The notes below the pieces were generated by a model. It was given only the letters and a program-made list of their open reading frames with translations. It was not told where the DNA came from and searched no databases. Source: Scortum barcoo (Eukaryota > Chordata > Actinopteri > Centrarchiformes > Terapontidae). Taken from it: DNA of 64,000 nt. This document shows positions 1-12,971 of this stretch, piece after piece; position 1 is the first letter of the stretch; each line of letters begins with the position of its first letter. The stretch spans positions 22,860,143-22,924,142 of the forward strand of contig CM041531.1 of assembly GCA_023238725.1 (NCBI GenBank). The letters are read 5' to 3'. Both the position numbers and the translations under genes were made by a program.

Positions 1-1024
1 ATATGTGTCATGCTAGCCCTTGCTAGCATCTAATTTCCATTAGCCATTAATAATATCATTAGTTACAACTGTGTTTTGCTTTTCTTTTTTTCCTACTTCC
101 TATACACAGAATGTCTGTTGTAAAAAACGTCTTAAGTCTTTTTGTCCTCAAGTGTCTGCCAAGTGAACATAATATAATGCTGTTGAACTTCACGGGCCGT
201 TCTATGTGTGCACTGAAAAAAAGTGCAGTGTTCATAAAGTGGCGTTACTGACACTTTGCCACAGCTCGTGCTTTCTCCAGGACCACACCTTTCAAATGTG
301 GTCTAAAAGAGTGACTGAGGCCAATTCAGTTGCTCAGAAATGTGAATCTAAATGACTTTTCCAGTAACATTGCAATGTTCACAATGGTGTCCACAGATGC
401 TTGGAAGATAAACTATTTTGAGAGATAGACTTTTAAAGAAACTGTACTCCCTTGATGGAGCTGAATATAAACTGATCCAGACAGAGGATGGAAACTTTCC
501 TTCCCACTCCTCTTCCCTCCTCTCCTTACCATGACCTTGACAAAGTTTCATAGGTCCCAGTCAGCATACTCCCCCGGCCTTTTTCCTTCTTCTCTTTGCC
601 GTCTCCTCTGACCCTCTCTGTGAACGATGCTCTGTTTCCTTTTGTTCTGTCCTCCATCTCTCGTCAGCAGGTCCCGTCCATCAATACAGAACTGTCAGTC
701 ACTGGAGTGACAATTGGCAGCTGTCGATACAGTGTAGAGGGCCGCCACTCTGAATATAGGCTTCAACTCTGAAAATGCTATCAGCTGCTGCCAATACATA
801 AACACACACAGACACACACAGACACAGCTTTCAACATGCACAGAAGCACACACACTCACACGCACTTTTACTCACACACTCACTCACACACACACCTTAT
901 TCTCTTTGCATCCTCATCACACTTGATCATCGCTGACACAGGAAAATTTGGTTTGGTAGCAACGAGATCAGATCAGATGAGGAAACAAAGAACCACCTTC
1001 TGACTATTCAGTCTTTGGCAGCAT

Positions 1025-1027
<3 letters not shown>

Positions 1028-1069
<42 letters not shown>
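1028..1069 (+). repeat. (CA)21 microsatellite
   Basis: Uninterrupted dinucleotide run. Confidence 0.97.
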
Positions 1070-1070
<1 letters not shown>

Positions 1071-4000
1071 CATCTTACTGATGAAGGTCTTTGACACAGA
1101 CTGGAGTCACTGACACAGGGCTCCCCCTACTGGAGACCTGTAAGACCTTTGGCAATGACACTCCAGTCCCTGGTTACGCTGTAGCACATTAACATTCATT
1201 AATTGATTCAATCATCCATCTATTCGTTTAATCACTCCTCCCTCTCTCTGCCATCCGTTTCCCCTCACTTTATCAAACTTTTCCTCCTCTTCTTCTCTTT
1301 CATTTAGTTTCTGAACTTGTATCCTCTGTACCCTTGATTTTCATCCTTCCATTTTTAATATATCCCTTCTTTGCCCCCTCTCCTTTATTTGCTCCTTTCT
1401 TTTTTTTTTTGCCCCTCTTTCGTTGTGCCCTTAAATGCCCTTTGAAATTCTGTGATGCAAGATCAAAGTTTAGGTGTAAGAGCTCAAAGATGTTCAGTGT
1501 CTCCCTGTGTGTGGCATATCCGCCCTTAAAAAGGAAAGATATTATTTTCATTGTTTTGGCCATCGTCATTATTCTATCCATTATGATACTTATACTTCTA
1601 CTCTCCAAAACAAACACTGATATCTGGGAACACTATGATACAACTACAACAAAGTCAGACAAGGCAAGAAACACGAGTGAAGAGGCTGATACATCATTAG
1701 CCTGATATTAGCTTATGAAGAAAATCTTACATCATTTGTCCACCAGAGAGCACTGAAAAGTTCATTTTTAACTGTGAAATGTCTCACTCAATACATGTAA
1801 TGGTCATAAAATAAAAAAATCAATTCAATTTAAGGAGTCCCTATCAAAAATGTTTGTTTCTTGAAAGGCTGTTGATTATTTAAACTATACTGGTTATTGG
1901 ATACTGATATCATATCAGCCCACACCCAAAAAAAGGTAAGTAAAGGTAAGTAAGTAAAGTATGTAAAAGCTGAACCAGGAAGTCAGCCTGTTAACTTCGA
2001 TGGATGTTCACAAAGGATTGGGGTAATTATTGTACCATTTCAGTCGGGACACTAGCGCCAATATTTTACCACTGATTGCGTTGATGTACATTTTCATTTC
2101 GTGACGTGGCTTTGTACATGTGACACTCTGTAACAGATCTTAGCAACCCTGACACAGACTGTCCCTGAGCTTAAAAACCTTCAAAATTCACATAAATACT
2201 GTTGCAGGAAGAGGCTGTGGAGGTGGAGGGAGTTACGTTTCTGAAAGCAGGCAGCGGGGATGCAGAGCAGGAGAGAGGTCGTGGACACATATGATTGGAA
2301 TGTTTAGGGAACATGTGCCAATAAAATGACTTAGGCACCTGCCTGGACTGCAGTGAGCATCCATTTGTTTGTTTTACTTCAAAACAAGTCTAACCTGGGT
2401 AAAACCTGTATGACCCCTATGTTGTTCTTCTTTTTAGATCTTAACACATAAAGTGGTCAGTTATTGACGAGTTTTCCTTTAAGTTACATTCAGACTTTTG
2501 ATGGCATCTTATTTGTGCCTTCTCATACCTCCACATCCCTGTAAAATTACCTAAAGATAGTTATGATGATTCCTGAGACCATGAATTAAAAGAACCAGCA
2601 GAGCCAGGTACAGACACAGATATGAGAAATCACGGAAGAGACAGACAAAATGAATATACTGACAGGAACTGGGGGGTGGGGGGCATGCTTATCTGTCTGC
2701 TTTCTCTCTTTTACGCACATGGCGTCCATCCGTATGAGAAATGTGATTACAAATGAGAGTGTGAGTGAGAGAGCGGAGTGCCACAGCTGGCATGGCATCT
2801 GGCTTGGCATATCGCTGCCCAGCCTCGCCCGCTGCCTGCGCGCTCTAATGTGGCTGTGTCGACAAGCCCATTAAGAAGCCATTACTAAATGCTCTGTCTC
2901 TGCTCCTCTTCCACGCCTTATAGCACAGGCCCGGGGGAATGCCAGCAACATGGAGGAGAGGGAGAAGAGAGGAGAGGGGAGGCAGGCTGATGGGAGAGAA
3001 ATGAAAAACACAGGTGGGGGAAAGAGTGAAGATGGGATGTTTGTGTTAGTGAATGAACAAGTGGATTTAGTGTTAAAACCTCGGTGCCAGAGACAGAGAG
3101 AGACGGAGAGTAACACACTTTAAACTTTTATACCATCGCAACAGTTGAGGAACTGAGAAGTCTTTGGTAGATTAATTAGTAGTAAAAACTGGGAATTATT
3201 TTGTTGACTTTTCCTGACTGTGTTGATAATCAATTAGTGGTTGTGAAATCATTGTATGCATCCTCTAAGAACCAGTGCTGCTTTTTCAATGTATTAAGCC
3301 TTTTATTGTTTGACAGTGCTGTTCAAAGTTTTACAAGTGATATGCATGTTTCTCTCCTGAAATGTTTCGTGATACAGAATCAATGCGTAGTTACAACAGA
3401 CCCAACGAGCAGTCAGAAATTCAATCTAACTCCCCTTTGTAATGTGGTGTGATGATGTGGATATTAATGTATGGCATGCAGTGGCCCCAGTACTCCAGTT
3501 TCAACCATGCAGAGCTGTTAGTGAAGAGCATGAGAGAACTGTTTTGCATCTTGTCCATTGCTGGCACTTTAATCGCCTACAGGCACACACACTGTGGCTA
3601 AGAATAGGTCACCAGATTAGACCTGCATGTGTGTTACATTCCCCTCAGTGACTCTGATTCACACATGTTTTGGACAATACAAATGACGTATGAGGCAACA
3701 GAACACTGTGAAGAGTGTTTCTGAGAAAAAGGCCACGAGGTGAACCCTCACTTGACTGACAACACAGAACATAAAGACTCAAAGGAAGAATAAAAAGATT
3801 CACATTAACACAATAAGACTGAAATAATTGCAACATTATAAATACAATGGTAAAACTTTCTTTATTTGTACTTGTCTTCATTTACTCAGGCCAGGAGGAG
3901 GTGTGTACTATAATGCTGCCTGCAGACGGGCAGAAGAAACTTATGAAAGATGCTGCAGGTGGCGAACGCTGTCTTCAACGGCTGGAGGGGAGGAGAGGTA

Positions 4001-4260
4001 AGGCAGAGAGGACGAGAGGAGGAGAAATAATAAATAATGGAAAAATAGAGAAATAGAGTGTATTAGATGTCAAATATTTTTTGTCTTGATTAAGTGAAAA
4101 TATATCACAGTTCAAACATGAGACAAAAAGAGTTTCAGGTGAACAACATGGAGGCTGCCATGACAGCTTTCTGGCTTTCGTAAATGGGGATGTAGGTGTC
4201 CGTCCATCCATTATGATTCACAAATACACCCACCAAGAACATGTGCTACTTCCTGCTGGG

Positions 4261-4282
4261 TGTGTGTGTGTGTGTGTGTGTA
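4261..4282 (+). repeat. (TG)11 microsatellite
   Basis: Uninterrupted TG run; shorter CA/TG runs follow at 4492-4508, 4786-4817 and 4902-4921. Confidence 0.95.
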
Positions 4283-5683
4283 TAGAGCGGTGAATTGCTC
4301 TTTTCATGAGTGACTGTGACAGGTTCCTCATCAGGCCCTGAAGCCTCCTCGCAGTTAGAGACCATGCACAGCACAGCCCCAAAACAACAAGCGAACACAT
4401 TCACATGAACGCATGCTGACGGGTGACAGTGTAAAAGTGAGTTTTCTTTAAAACTCAGAACAGAACACCAGAGACGTAGTTGGTACCACACGTGTGTGTG
4501 TGTGTGTGCGATTGTGTGCATAGTCCGCGCACCGGCTGCTGGAACTAAGCGAGGCTCTTAATCACGGTTGTAACGGGCAACATTACCGGCAGCGGCAGCA
4601 GGCTAATGATGAATGCCTGACTCTCTGTGCAAACCCTGACCTCCTTTTCTGCTGCGATGCACAAAAAGCTCTAGCTCTCTCTCCTGAACGCACATACATA
4701 CACATACACGTTTGCATCAACACATACATCTTGACAAAAAAACACCGTCAAGGAAAACATGGATAAAAATGCTTAAAACATGCTTGCACACACACACACA
4801 CACAACAACACACACACTTTTTTGTTCTATAAGTGGTTCAGAGCCAACTTTTATTACTACTAGCCTGGATATTCGGGGAATGCACTGTGCATGTGATGAC
4901 TGTGTGTGTGTGTGTGTGTGTATGTAGGTGTGAAATGATACAACCTGTTTTCCAATTTGCTCTCTTAACCAATCATCTAGATTACCTAGACAGCAGTGTG
5001 ATATGAAAAAAAACAACAACATATCGTAACCTTGGCACTGGAAGAAGACAGTGAGACAAAAATTGAGAAGTAAATGAGAGAAGGAAAAAGAGGAGGAGAG
5101 GAACACAAGTGGAGATATAAGAATATTAAATGAAATGTAAATGAGAGCGTAAGAGCCGGAGAAATAGAAATAAAAGAGCAAAAGAGAGATCAGAACATGA
5201 GAGAGACAGATGGTGAAAAAAAAAGAAGTAAACGAGAGAGATTTTGCAACAGAGGGAGTGAGTAGTTATAAACGACTGTAAAGTTTTGATGAAGGACAAA
5301 CTAATGTCAGGGACTGGGGCGGTTCGGGCTTCCTGCTCCCCGGCTACCACATGTGATCCCGCCTGTCACTCACACTCCATCGTCATGACAATCATCGTAA
5401 TGCCGACGCCTGGGGGCGGGGACAAGCCTGTCCTTGCAACAAACAGAACCCCTCCGCGATCTGACGCCAACAACTGCCGAGAAGATCTCTCACACACACA
5501 GCGATGCCACACAAATAGAAACTCTTGCACACAAAAGTTGAAACAAATTGTATTTTATATTCAGCTACATTTTTCACTAACAATGATGTGATGTGAAGTG
5601 TTACTGTCACAGTCTCCAGAGCACTCGGCATGTTTTGTCAAACATATTCACTGTGCAACTTGCAGCATAGGTTGCCTCTATAC

Positions 5684-5829
5684 GTGTGTGTGTGTGTGTG
5701 TGAGAGAGAGAGTGAGGTTGTACATTTATTCAATGTCCATAAAGTGCATGTGAGCTTGTGATCAGTGTGTTCACATTATAGTGTGTGTGAGAGAGAGAGG
5801 AGTGAGAGAGAAACAGTAAGAGAGAGACG

Positions 5830-5863
<34 letters not shown>
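5684..5863 (+). repeat. TG/GA compound microsatellite cluster
   Basis: TG run at 5684-5702 passing straight into GA (5702-5713), a second GA stretch near 5787-5825, and (TG)16 at 5832-5863. Confidence 0.93.
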
Positions 5864-5865
<2 letters not shown>

Positions 5866-6096
5866 GCCATAGGGTAGGGAGCAGGGACTTGTCAAGCTGA
5901 GGAAGAGATGGCAAACTGGATGGTGATGCCAGCCTGTGTGACAGCTCCTTCACACACATATGCACACACTCGCACGCACACACATACACACACGCTGTAA
6001 CCCCCCCAAACCTACCCCAGCCCACACTCTAGAGCTGTGAAAGCTGGGACGCAGAAAGAAAACGAGACTGGTGGAACCTCCTTTTAACTGGAGGCT

Positions 6097-6099
<3 letters not shown>

Positions 6100-6130
<31 letters not shown>
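6100..6130 (+). repeat. (TG)15 microsatellite
   Basis: Uninterrupted TG run. Confidence 0.95.
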
Positions 6131-6133
<3 letters not shown>

Positions 6134-6279
6134 TGGGAGGTGGTGGGCTGGCAGGGAGTGAGGGGGTTCAAAGTGTCACATCAATTTGTGGCTGTGCTGT
6201 TTCTGAAAGAGGCTAACCCCACTGCCACTTAAGCTTAGCACAACAGTGAACGGCACACTGGCAGACAGGACACATACAT

Positions 6280-6282
<3 letters not shown>

Positions 6283-6318
<36 letters not shown>
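6283..6318 (+). repeat. (CA)18 microsatellite
   Basis: Uninterrupted CA run, 150 bp from the TG run at 6100-6130, so the two tracts are complementary. Confidence 0.95.
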
Positions 6319-6321
<3 letters not shown>

Positions 6322-7263
6322 TATACACACATACAGTATACTTGCGAACCTACACAGCTCCTACAGTAGCCAAATTATAAATTCTCCACGAGCATACGTT
6401 TGTCATTTTGAAGATACCAACACATACCGACAATATTTGTATTTGAGCATTTTACATACAGGATCACATGAGTGCAGCATGGTTTGAAAAACTGTGCAAA
6501 CATCGCTAAATAGGCCTTGATGCATTTGAAGACTTATTCCAGCATTTACACACACACACACACGCACACACACAGTTGAGTTGAATGTCATTTTCAGCAA
6601 ATCTATCAAAGCATTTGCCTGAAATTGTATTTTGGTGGGATGCTCCATTGTGCCCCTGAGCCCAGAGCGCAAGCAGCCAACTGGGGTGAGGTTGCTGGTT
6701 AAAAACCCCCAGGGGTGACCTGGCCAGGGCCCCAGACCATTTTAACCACTCGTCTCCATTAACAGGCTCCCAAATATCATTATGCTCCCATGGGACCAGG
6801 CGTGCTCTAACCAACCATTTACCCTCTCTCCTCTATTTCTCACTCTCATCTCTCCCTCTCTCTGCCATGATGTTACTCAATGAAAAAAAGACAGCAGGGA
6901 GAAAAAATATGAGATTGATTTATTTGCTTCAGTGTTCTTTGGGATGGAGTCCTCTCCCTCTCTTTCTCTCTCTCTCTTTCTCTGCAAACTGAAACCAATT
7001 AGCTAGCAGAGCACTTGTAGCGGGGAATGTAGGGCAAGCGAGGAGTAATAAAAAAGTATTGACTTTTCTGTGACTGTACGCGGCGTGAAAGGGGTGCCGC
7101 GGCCTTGTCCGACATGAAAGGAGCTCCATTAATTTCACTTATTTCACCCAGGCCCCTGTCAGGAGGCCCTAATGCGTCCCAGGCGCACTTCTCACATGCA
7201 GGCACTCAGACAGCGCAACGCAGCTCCAGCCTGGTTACCAAATGAGTTTACATTATATATCAG

Positions 7264-7312
7264 AGCGAGAGAGAGAGAGACAGAGAGAGAGAGAGAGGGA
7301 GAGAGAGGGGAG
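7264..7312 (+). repeat. (GA)n purine tract
   Basis: Nearly pure GA with a few CAG or GGG interruptions. Confidence 0.93.
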
Positions 7313-8235
7313 CGCAAGAGAAAGGAGTAATTTCTAATTCCCTGGTTGAGACACAAAGCGAGGCCTTTCATACGTGGCTAATTTTGCCCCAGCCTCACCT
7401 CCTCCCGCCTCACTTTCTTTCTGTCTCGTTCTGCATCATGTAAAGGCTACAGTGCCAGGAAAATGACCTACAGAACCAAAACAGGACTATAAAAAAATAT
7501 GTTTAAGAATAAGATGGCCAGATACTTTCGTTTTAGTTTCCTAGTCACCTACCTCTACCACTCGGTGCACCAAAAAAAGCTAAAGTAAAAGTAGACAACG
7601 TACAGAACATTTTGCAAAGGTGTAAAACAGTGCTTCTCCTTTTTACAAACGGTCTTATTTTGCGATGCAAAAGAATGGTAGAAATGATTTATACTCAGTG
7701 TCCTGCAAATAACTCAGTTTTCACATAACTGCGCAAGGTAAAGAAAAAAAAAGTAGCTATTTCAAAATCTTATTTGGTGCTATCTTGCACAGAAATATGG
7801 TGGCACATCAGACATTGATGTAACTTGTAGAAAAAGCCTCAAAAACTTGTCAAACCATGTCAGCAACTTGCAACACTCTGCTTTATCATCTGACCGACTG
7901 TGATGTCTTAAATGAAAATGCACAAATCTCAGCAAACAGTTTATCAGCTGGAATCTGCTTTCTCGTCACACTTCTTGCAAGCTGTCCTCTGAAAACGCAC
8001 TTATTTTTCATTTGTGCCATTCAGACAATAAATCTACTTATAATGTACACATTTTGAGGGGAAGTGTTCGGTGCTTTTCCCATGGCCGTGCCACAATTCT
8101 CTGGAAGATTATTCACACTCCTGATTAAGTAAAAGCAGTTAGCAATGAGAGGCTGAGTGAACGTTTCTAATCTGGCTCTCGGGGTTGGCCTCCTGTCATC
8201 AGGTAAATTCCATTTACTTGGAATTTTAGAAGCAT

Positions 8236-8259
8236 TGTGTGTGTGTGTTTGTGTGCGTG

Positions 8260-8291
<32 letters not shown>

Positions 8292-8311
8292 AGTGTGTGT
8301 GTGTGTGTGTA
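8236..8311 (+). repeat. Interrupted (TG)n microsatellite
   Basis: About 76 bp of TG units with single-base interruptions; more TG-rich DNA continues to about 8440. Confidence 0.93.
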
Positions 8312-8802
8312 AAGTGCAATGTGAGCAAAGTGTGCGTAGTGTGTGAGTGTGTATGTGTGAGCCTGTGTTTGCATGTGCAGGGCAGCTATGGACGCATCTC
8401 TTGAGTGTCTGTGTGTGTGTAGTGTGTGTGTGCGTGAGCAAAGAGTGAGAGGCTATCGGCAGACAGAAACTAATCAGTGTGTGTGAGATAAGAAAGCAGC
8501 CTTTATGGTGTATGGTAATGAGCCCCCCCTCGGCCTGCCACCACCATGCATAATCACCACGACTTATTCACATGATTGATGAAATATGCGTCTGTGAAAT
8601 CCGAGCTGCTTTTGTTATCATCCTGTTTTTCCCCCTCTCCCCCCTCTCTTTCCTTTTCTCTCAATCTTTTTTGTCTTGTTCAACCTCTCTGTCTCTGTAA
8701 ATATCTCTCGCCTGCTCTGCAGTGGTCAAAGATGTCTGGAACCTTGTACAAACAAGAAATTACACACACAGCATGGAGTCCCTCTTGAAACTATGTACAT
8801 TC

Positions 8803-8834
8803 ACACACACACACACACACACTCACACACACAG
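8803..8834 (+). repeat. (CA)n microsatellite
   Basis: CA run with one TC interruption. Confidence 0.93.
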
Positions 8835-9509
8835 ATTCTACACATACTTTTCTCTCATGATGTAGTTATATGATGCATGAGAGATGCATGAGAAGAGCAC
8901 AAGAAAAAGGAAAAAGGGGAAAAAAGAAAAGATAAGAGACAGCGAGTTAACGAGAAGATACATTAATTGTTCTGTCCTGCAGAGAGAGGGGTTGGTTGGA
9001 TTAGAGGGGGATGAGGAGAGAGAGAGAGAGAGATGGAGTGATAGATGGAATTAGATGGATAGATGCTTCAGAGAGCTCTTGTCATTGACACTCAATCGCA
9101 TTAATCAGGGAACGGATACAGAATTCACAACTAACGGAACATGAAAAAACAAAATATTTAAACACAAGTCCATACGAGGACACAACTACTGAAGGCTACA
9201 GCTGACACGAGGATGTGCTCATTAACAAAAAAAAACACTGCCTTGTTTTTCCCAGAGTACCATAAGAGAGTTGGGTTTGAACACAGGCCTCTGTTTTAAC
9301 CACCAAACCCTACTGTGGGTTATATGCATTCTATCTACAACCCTTAAATATTAGTCTCTTAGTATGGAATATATAGCCTGAGAAATTCTGAAGTTGCAGG
9401 TGCAATGGCGAGAAGATTTGACTGCAAATCTTTTTTTTTTTTTTTTTTATGAACAGATTTAGTTCATTTCTGTTCAGGTTAGACTCAGCTTTACCTCCTA
9501 AAGGGTCTG

Positions 9510-9592
9510 TCCGGGGGAACGTGATACAGAGCACAAATTCCCCCCTTGGATAAATAAAGTATTTTGATTCTGACTGATTTGATTTTGAAGAA
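9510..9592 (+). mobile_element. 3' tail of a fish retroposon, degenerate
   Basis: AAATTCCCCCCTTGGATAAA followed by TAAAGTATTTTGATTCTGAC is very like the common ending of fish LINE/SINE copies (AATTTCCCC...GGATTAATAAAG then a TTCTGA tail). The 5' limit is unclear. A poly-T run lies at 9431-9449. Confidence 0.4.
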
Positions 9593-10746
9593 GACATGAA
9601 GATGGTTTTGAGAAAGGGCCACGCTGAATAAAGATTAAATATGGTTCAATTTTTGCTGGAATGTAATGCAGGGGCAGCGCTGTCCAGTCAAACTCATGTA
9701 TGTCCACATTGCCAGCAAATTACTTACGATGTGATGAAATCTAATATTATACTCTACATTTTTACGATCTACCTGGCAAAAATTGCGACAAAAGACTAAA
9801 TAATTGCTGGTGTGAAAACTTTCCAGGGTACACTCCTGCTTGAGAGTATTATAAACTTCTGTGCAGTGTTTTGGCTGATCTTTAAATTGGTCTTTAAATT
9901 CATAGATGTTCTCAAACTGGGCCCTCTTGGATCATATTTGATTGCCTCACTGATACCCAAAACAACACACCTCTACCAACACCGCGCCTTGCAATGTTAC
10001 AACACTGAGCTGCTTTCTGCCTGAATGGCCACTTAGACAGGTAAAAAGGCTTTAGTCCAGGACTTGCAGGGTTCAGGCTAACACATAAGGTAGAAAAGGA
10101 GTAGGAAAGACACAGCTTGGGAAGACGGCTGGGACTAGGACTGATTTGGGTTGAGAGTAGGCACTGAGGGAAGGTGGGGGCTGAGACTGAGGCTAAGATT
10201 AAGACTGGGGCTGGTGCTGGTGAATTAAGGCCCCCAGCCTCAGGGTGCTATTACACATGTATAATGAGAAACGGAGAAGAGGGGGGCTTGTCTTTGCACC
10301 TCGGCACACCTTAGATTAAATATGCACAATTCCCATGCAAAATGGGCCAGGAACAGCCGGGACCAGCGTTGCTGTCTAATCCCCTGTGCTGGAGTTGTTT
10401 CAGCCAGGGTTAACAGGCTCATCAGTCAACACAGGCTGCTTAGCACAGGACATCAAGGCCATTTGCAGGTTTAAGTGTTTGTGATTGCTTCCCTTTCCAG
10501 ATACCATCGCCACCCCATCCCCCCGCACATGCTCCCTGTGCTGGCTGGTGAGCATATGAGCCTGCAATAAGACACACACAGACATGCATATATATCAAGC
10601 ATGTAATGGCATTGCCAAAGGTGTGTTTTTCACACAAACATCAGGCCGCCAAGTGTACAAAACAAGGAATACAACACACACACACATTCGAAAGACTAGA
10701 TTCCCACACACAGTGACAGGCTTTCATGTAGACAGACGTGTGACCA

Positions 10747-10970
<224 letters not shown>

Positions 10971-12939
10971 AGAGGAGTTTACAGTAAAACAATGGACTAG
11001 GATTCCTCAGGAAAAACAGTACATGCAAAATGTAAGAGGAAACAGGCAACATAAGAGAATCAAAAAACATCTTCCACTCGCTATTAGAAAATATATTCCT
11101 TTGCTTTTTTGATTGCAAAACACACATGTACGTCTATGTATGCTGTCTGCTGCATCCTCTGTGTCCGTCTACACACCGTAGCTTCATCACAAGCCATTTG
11201 CATTTCACAGCCAGGGTTGACTTCTATCACCAACACACGGCTGTATGAGAGGGCTGTCATGTTCCTCAAGTATGCATGTGTGTGTGCACACAGCTGTTTG
11301 ATAGCACACACACTCATACAAATACACACATACATACTAGAAAAGAAGTTGCAGCTAGGTACTGCAGATGAAGAGGATAGAGAAAAAGAGAACCAGTGTG
11401 CAAATAAACAAGACAGCAAGGGAAAGAAAGAGTGATGGCAGGAGATAGAGATAGAGATAGGCAGTGATTATACCACACTACATACAGTATGGTTCACTGG
11501 AGCATATCTGCACAGGGACAGGTGCTCCATTAAAAGCACAGACATCCTTATCCTGCTTGTCGGCCTGCTTTCTCTTACATGTATACATGGAGAGAAAAGT
11601 ATCTAAATAAACTTGAAAGCAATCGCCCATCTTGACATGATGACAATGCATTTCATACAGTTGGTAACATTTTATTTTTTATTTTAGCCTGGCTGAAGCT
11701 TACTTGTGAGCGTTAGTTAAGTATAGGTTGCATGTAAATTATACAATTAATTTATGTTTGGATGTTTGTGAACTCACATACTTGATGCACTTAGACTGGC
11801 AGGAGCGCATTGCTAATGAAATGCATCAGAACAAAAATCTATCTTTTCACTTTTTCTTTCTCACTTATTATGGTAAACCTTAACAGCATCCTTTCCTTCT
11901 GAATTGTGAAGCTTGAGTCTTTCTAACTTCATGCAATAATTTAATATGGTTGGGATTTTTGGCAGTACAACTACACACAGCAGCAGTTGTTACCAGTTAG
12001 TTACCCCAAAAAATACTTGAAAATGACCTGAAATATTACATAAATTTTAAAGGTTGTGTGCTTTTGTTTTTTGTTTTTGTTAGTTTTTTTTTGTTTGTTT
12101 CAGACTTGGTATGGAAAGGCCTTAATTTACAGTAGGCCTGAAGGTTGTTCTCAGACCTAAAGAAACCTAAACCTACTCATGAATCCTACTCAAGGCAGAA
12201 GTTGTGGATATTATTAATGATAAATTGCAGACACCATTTTTATTTATTAGTTTTAAACCAGAGCTTGACACAAATTCAAACGATTAAGTAAAAAAATTGG
12301 CCTTTAGTGACCCGAGTTAATCTGGTCATGTCAGGTCCAACAGCTTCAAACATAAATAATAAAGTCTAATGTCATTCATTCTCTCAAGTCACACCAAAAT
12401 ATGATTGGTAATCATTTAATTGAGACTCTCCATTTAATATCGTGCTGTGTGCACTCGGCCCTCATCGTTACTCTGTATGCAGGCCTCGCAGTGCAAAATG
12501 CCACCGTAATGGAAGCGAAGTGTTGGGTTAATTGATAAATCTGAGGTCCCGAGTAGGAAGGAGTGTGGCAGGGGGAATGTTTTATGACTGTGCAAATGAA
12601 GGGGCTGCAGAGTTTTACACATGCTGTAAAATGGTTATGGAGAATTAGCGTTCTTTCTTTCTCACTGCAGTAACCTGGACACTAATGCAGCTGTGCTGGA
12701 GAGATGGATGGATGTGGTAACATCGGAAATACATACACAGACAGACACACATAAAAGGTGGACACATATGAGTTCACGCATTTGCTGCCCCTGCCTCACT
12801 TAATTCCATTGTCTCTACTTGTGGCCTATTTCAGTTAAGGTATTAATTGCTAATGAATACTGTTCCCATTAAAAAGATCCCTCATACATCAGTTGTATGT
12901 ATCGTGGTGATACATTATGGCTGAGGCCTTTAAGAGTGA

Positions 12940-12945
<6 letters not shown>

Positions 12946-12970
<25 letters not shown>

Positions 12971-12971
12971 A
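12946..12971 (+). repeat. (TG)13 microsatellite
   Basis: Uninterrupted TG run. Confidence 0.95.

Noticed and set aside
1334..1705. 123-codon plus-strand frame with a hydrophobic segment
   Set aside because: It starts in a pyrimidine-rich stretch and looks random, with no splice or promoter support. The opposite strand is equally open, which points to composition rather than coding.
4717..5181. 154-codon minus-strand frame
   Set aside because: It is built from CA repeats (His-Thr runs) and A-rich/T-rich sequence; no domain signature.
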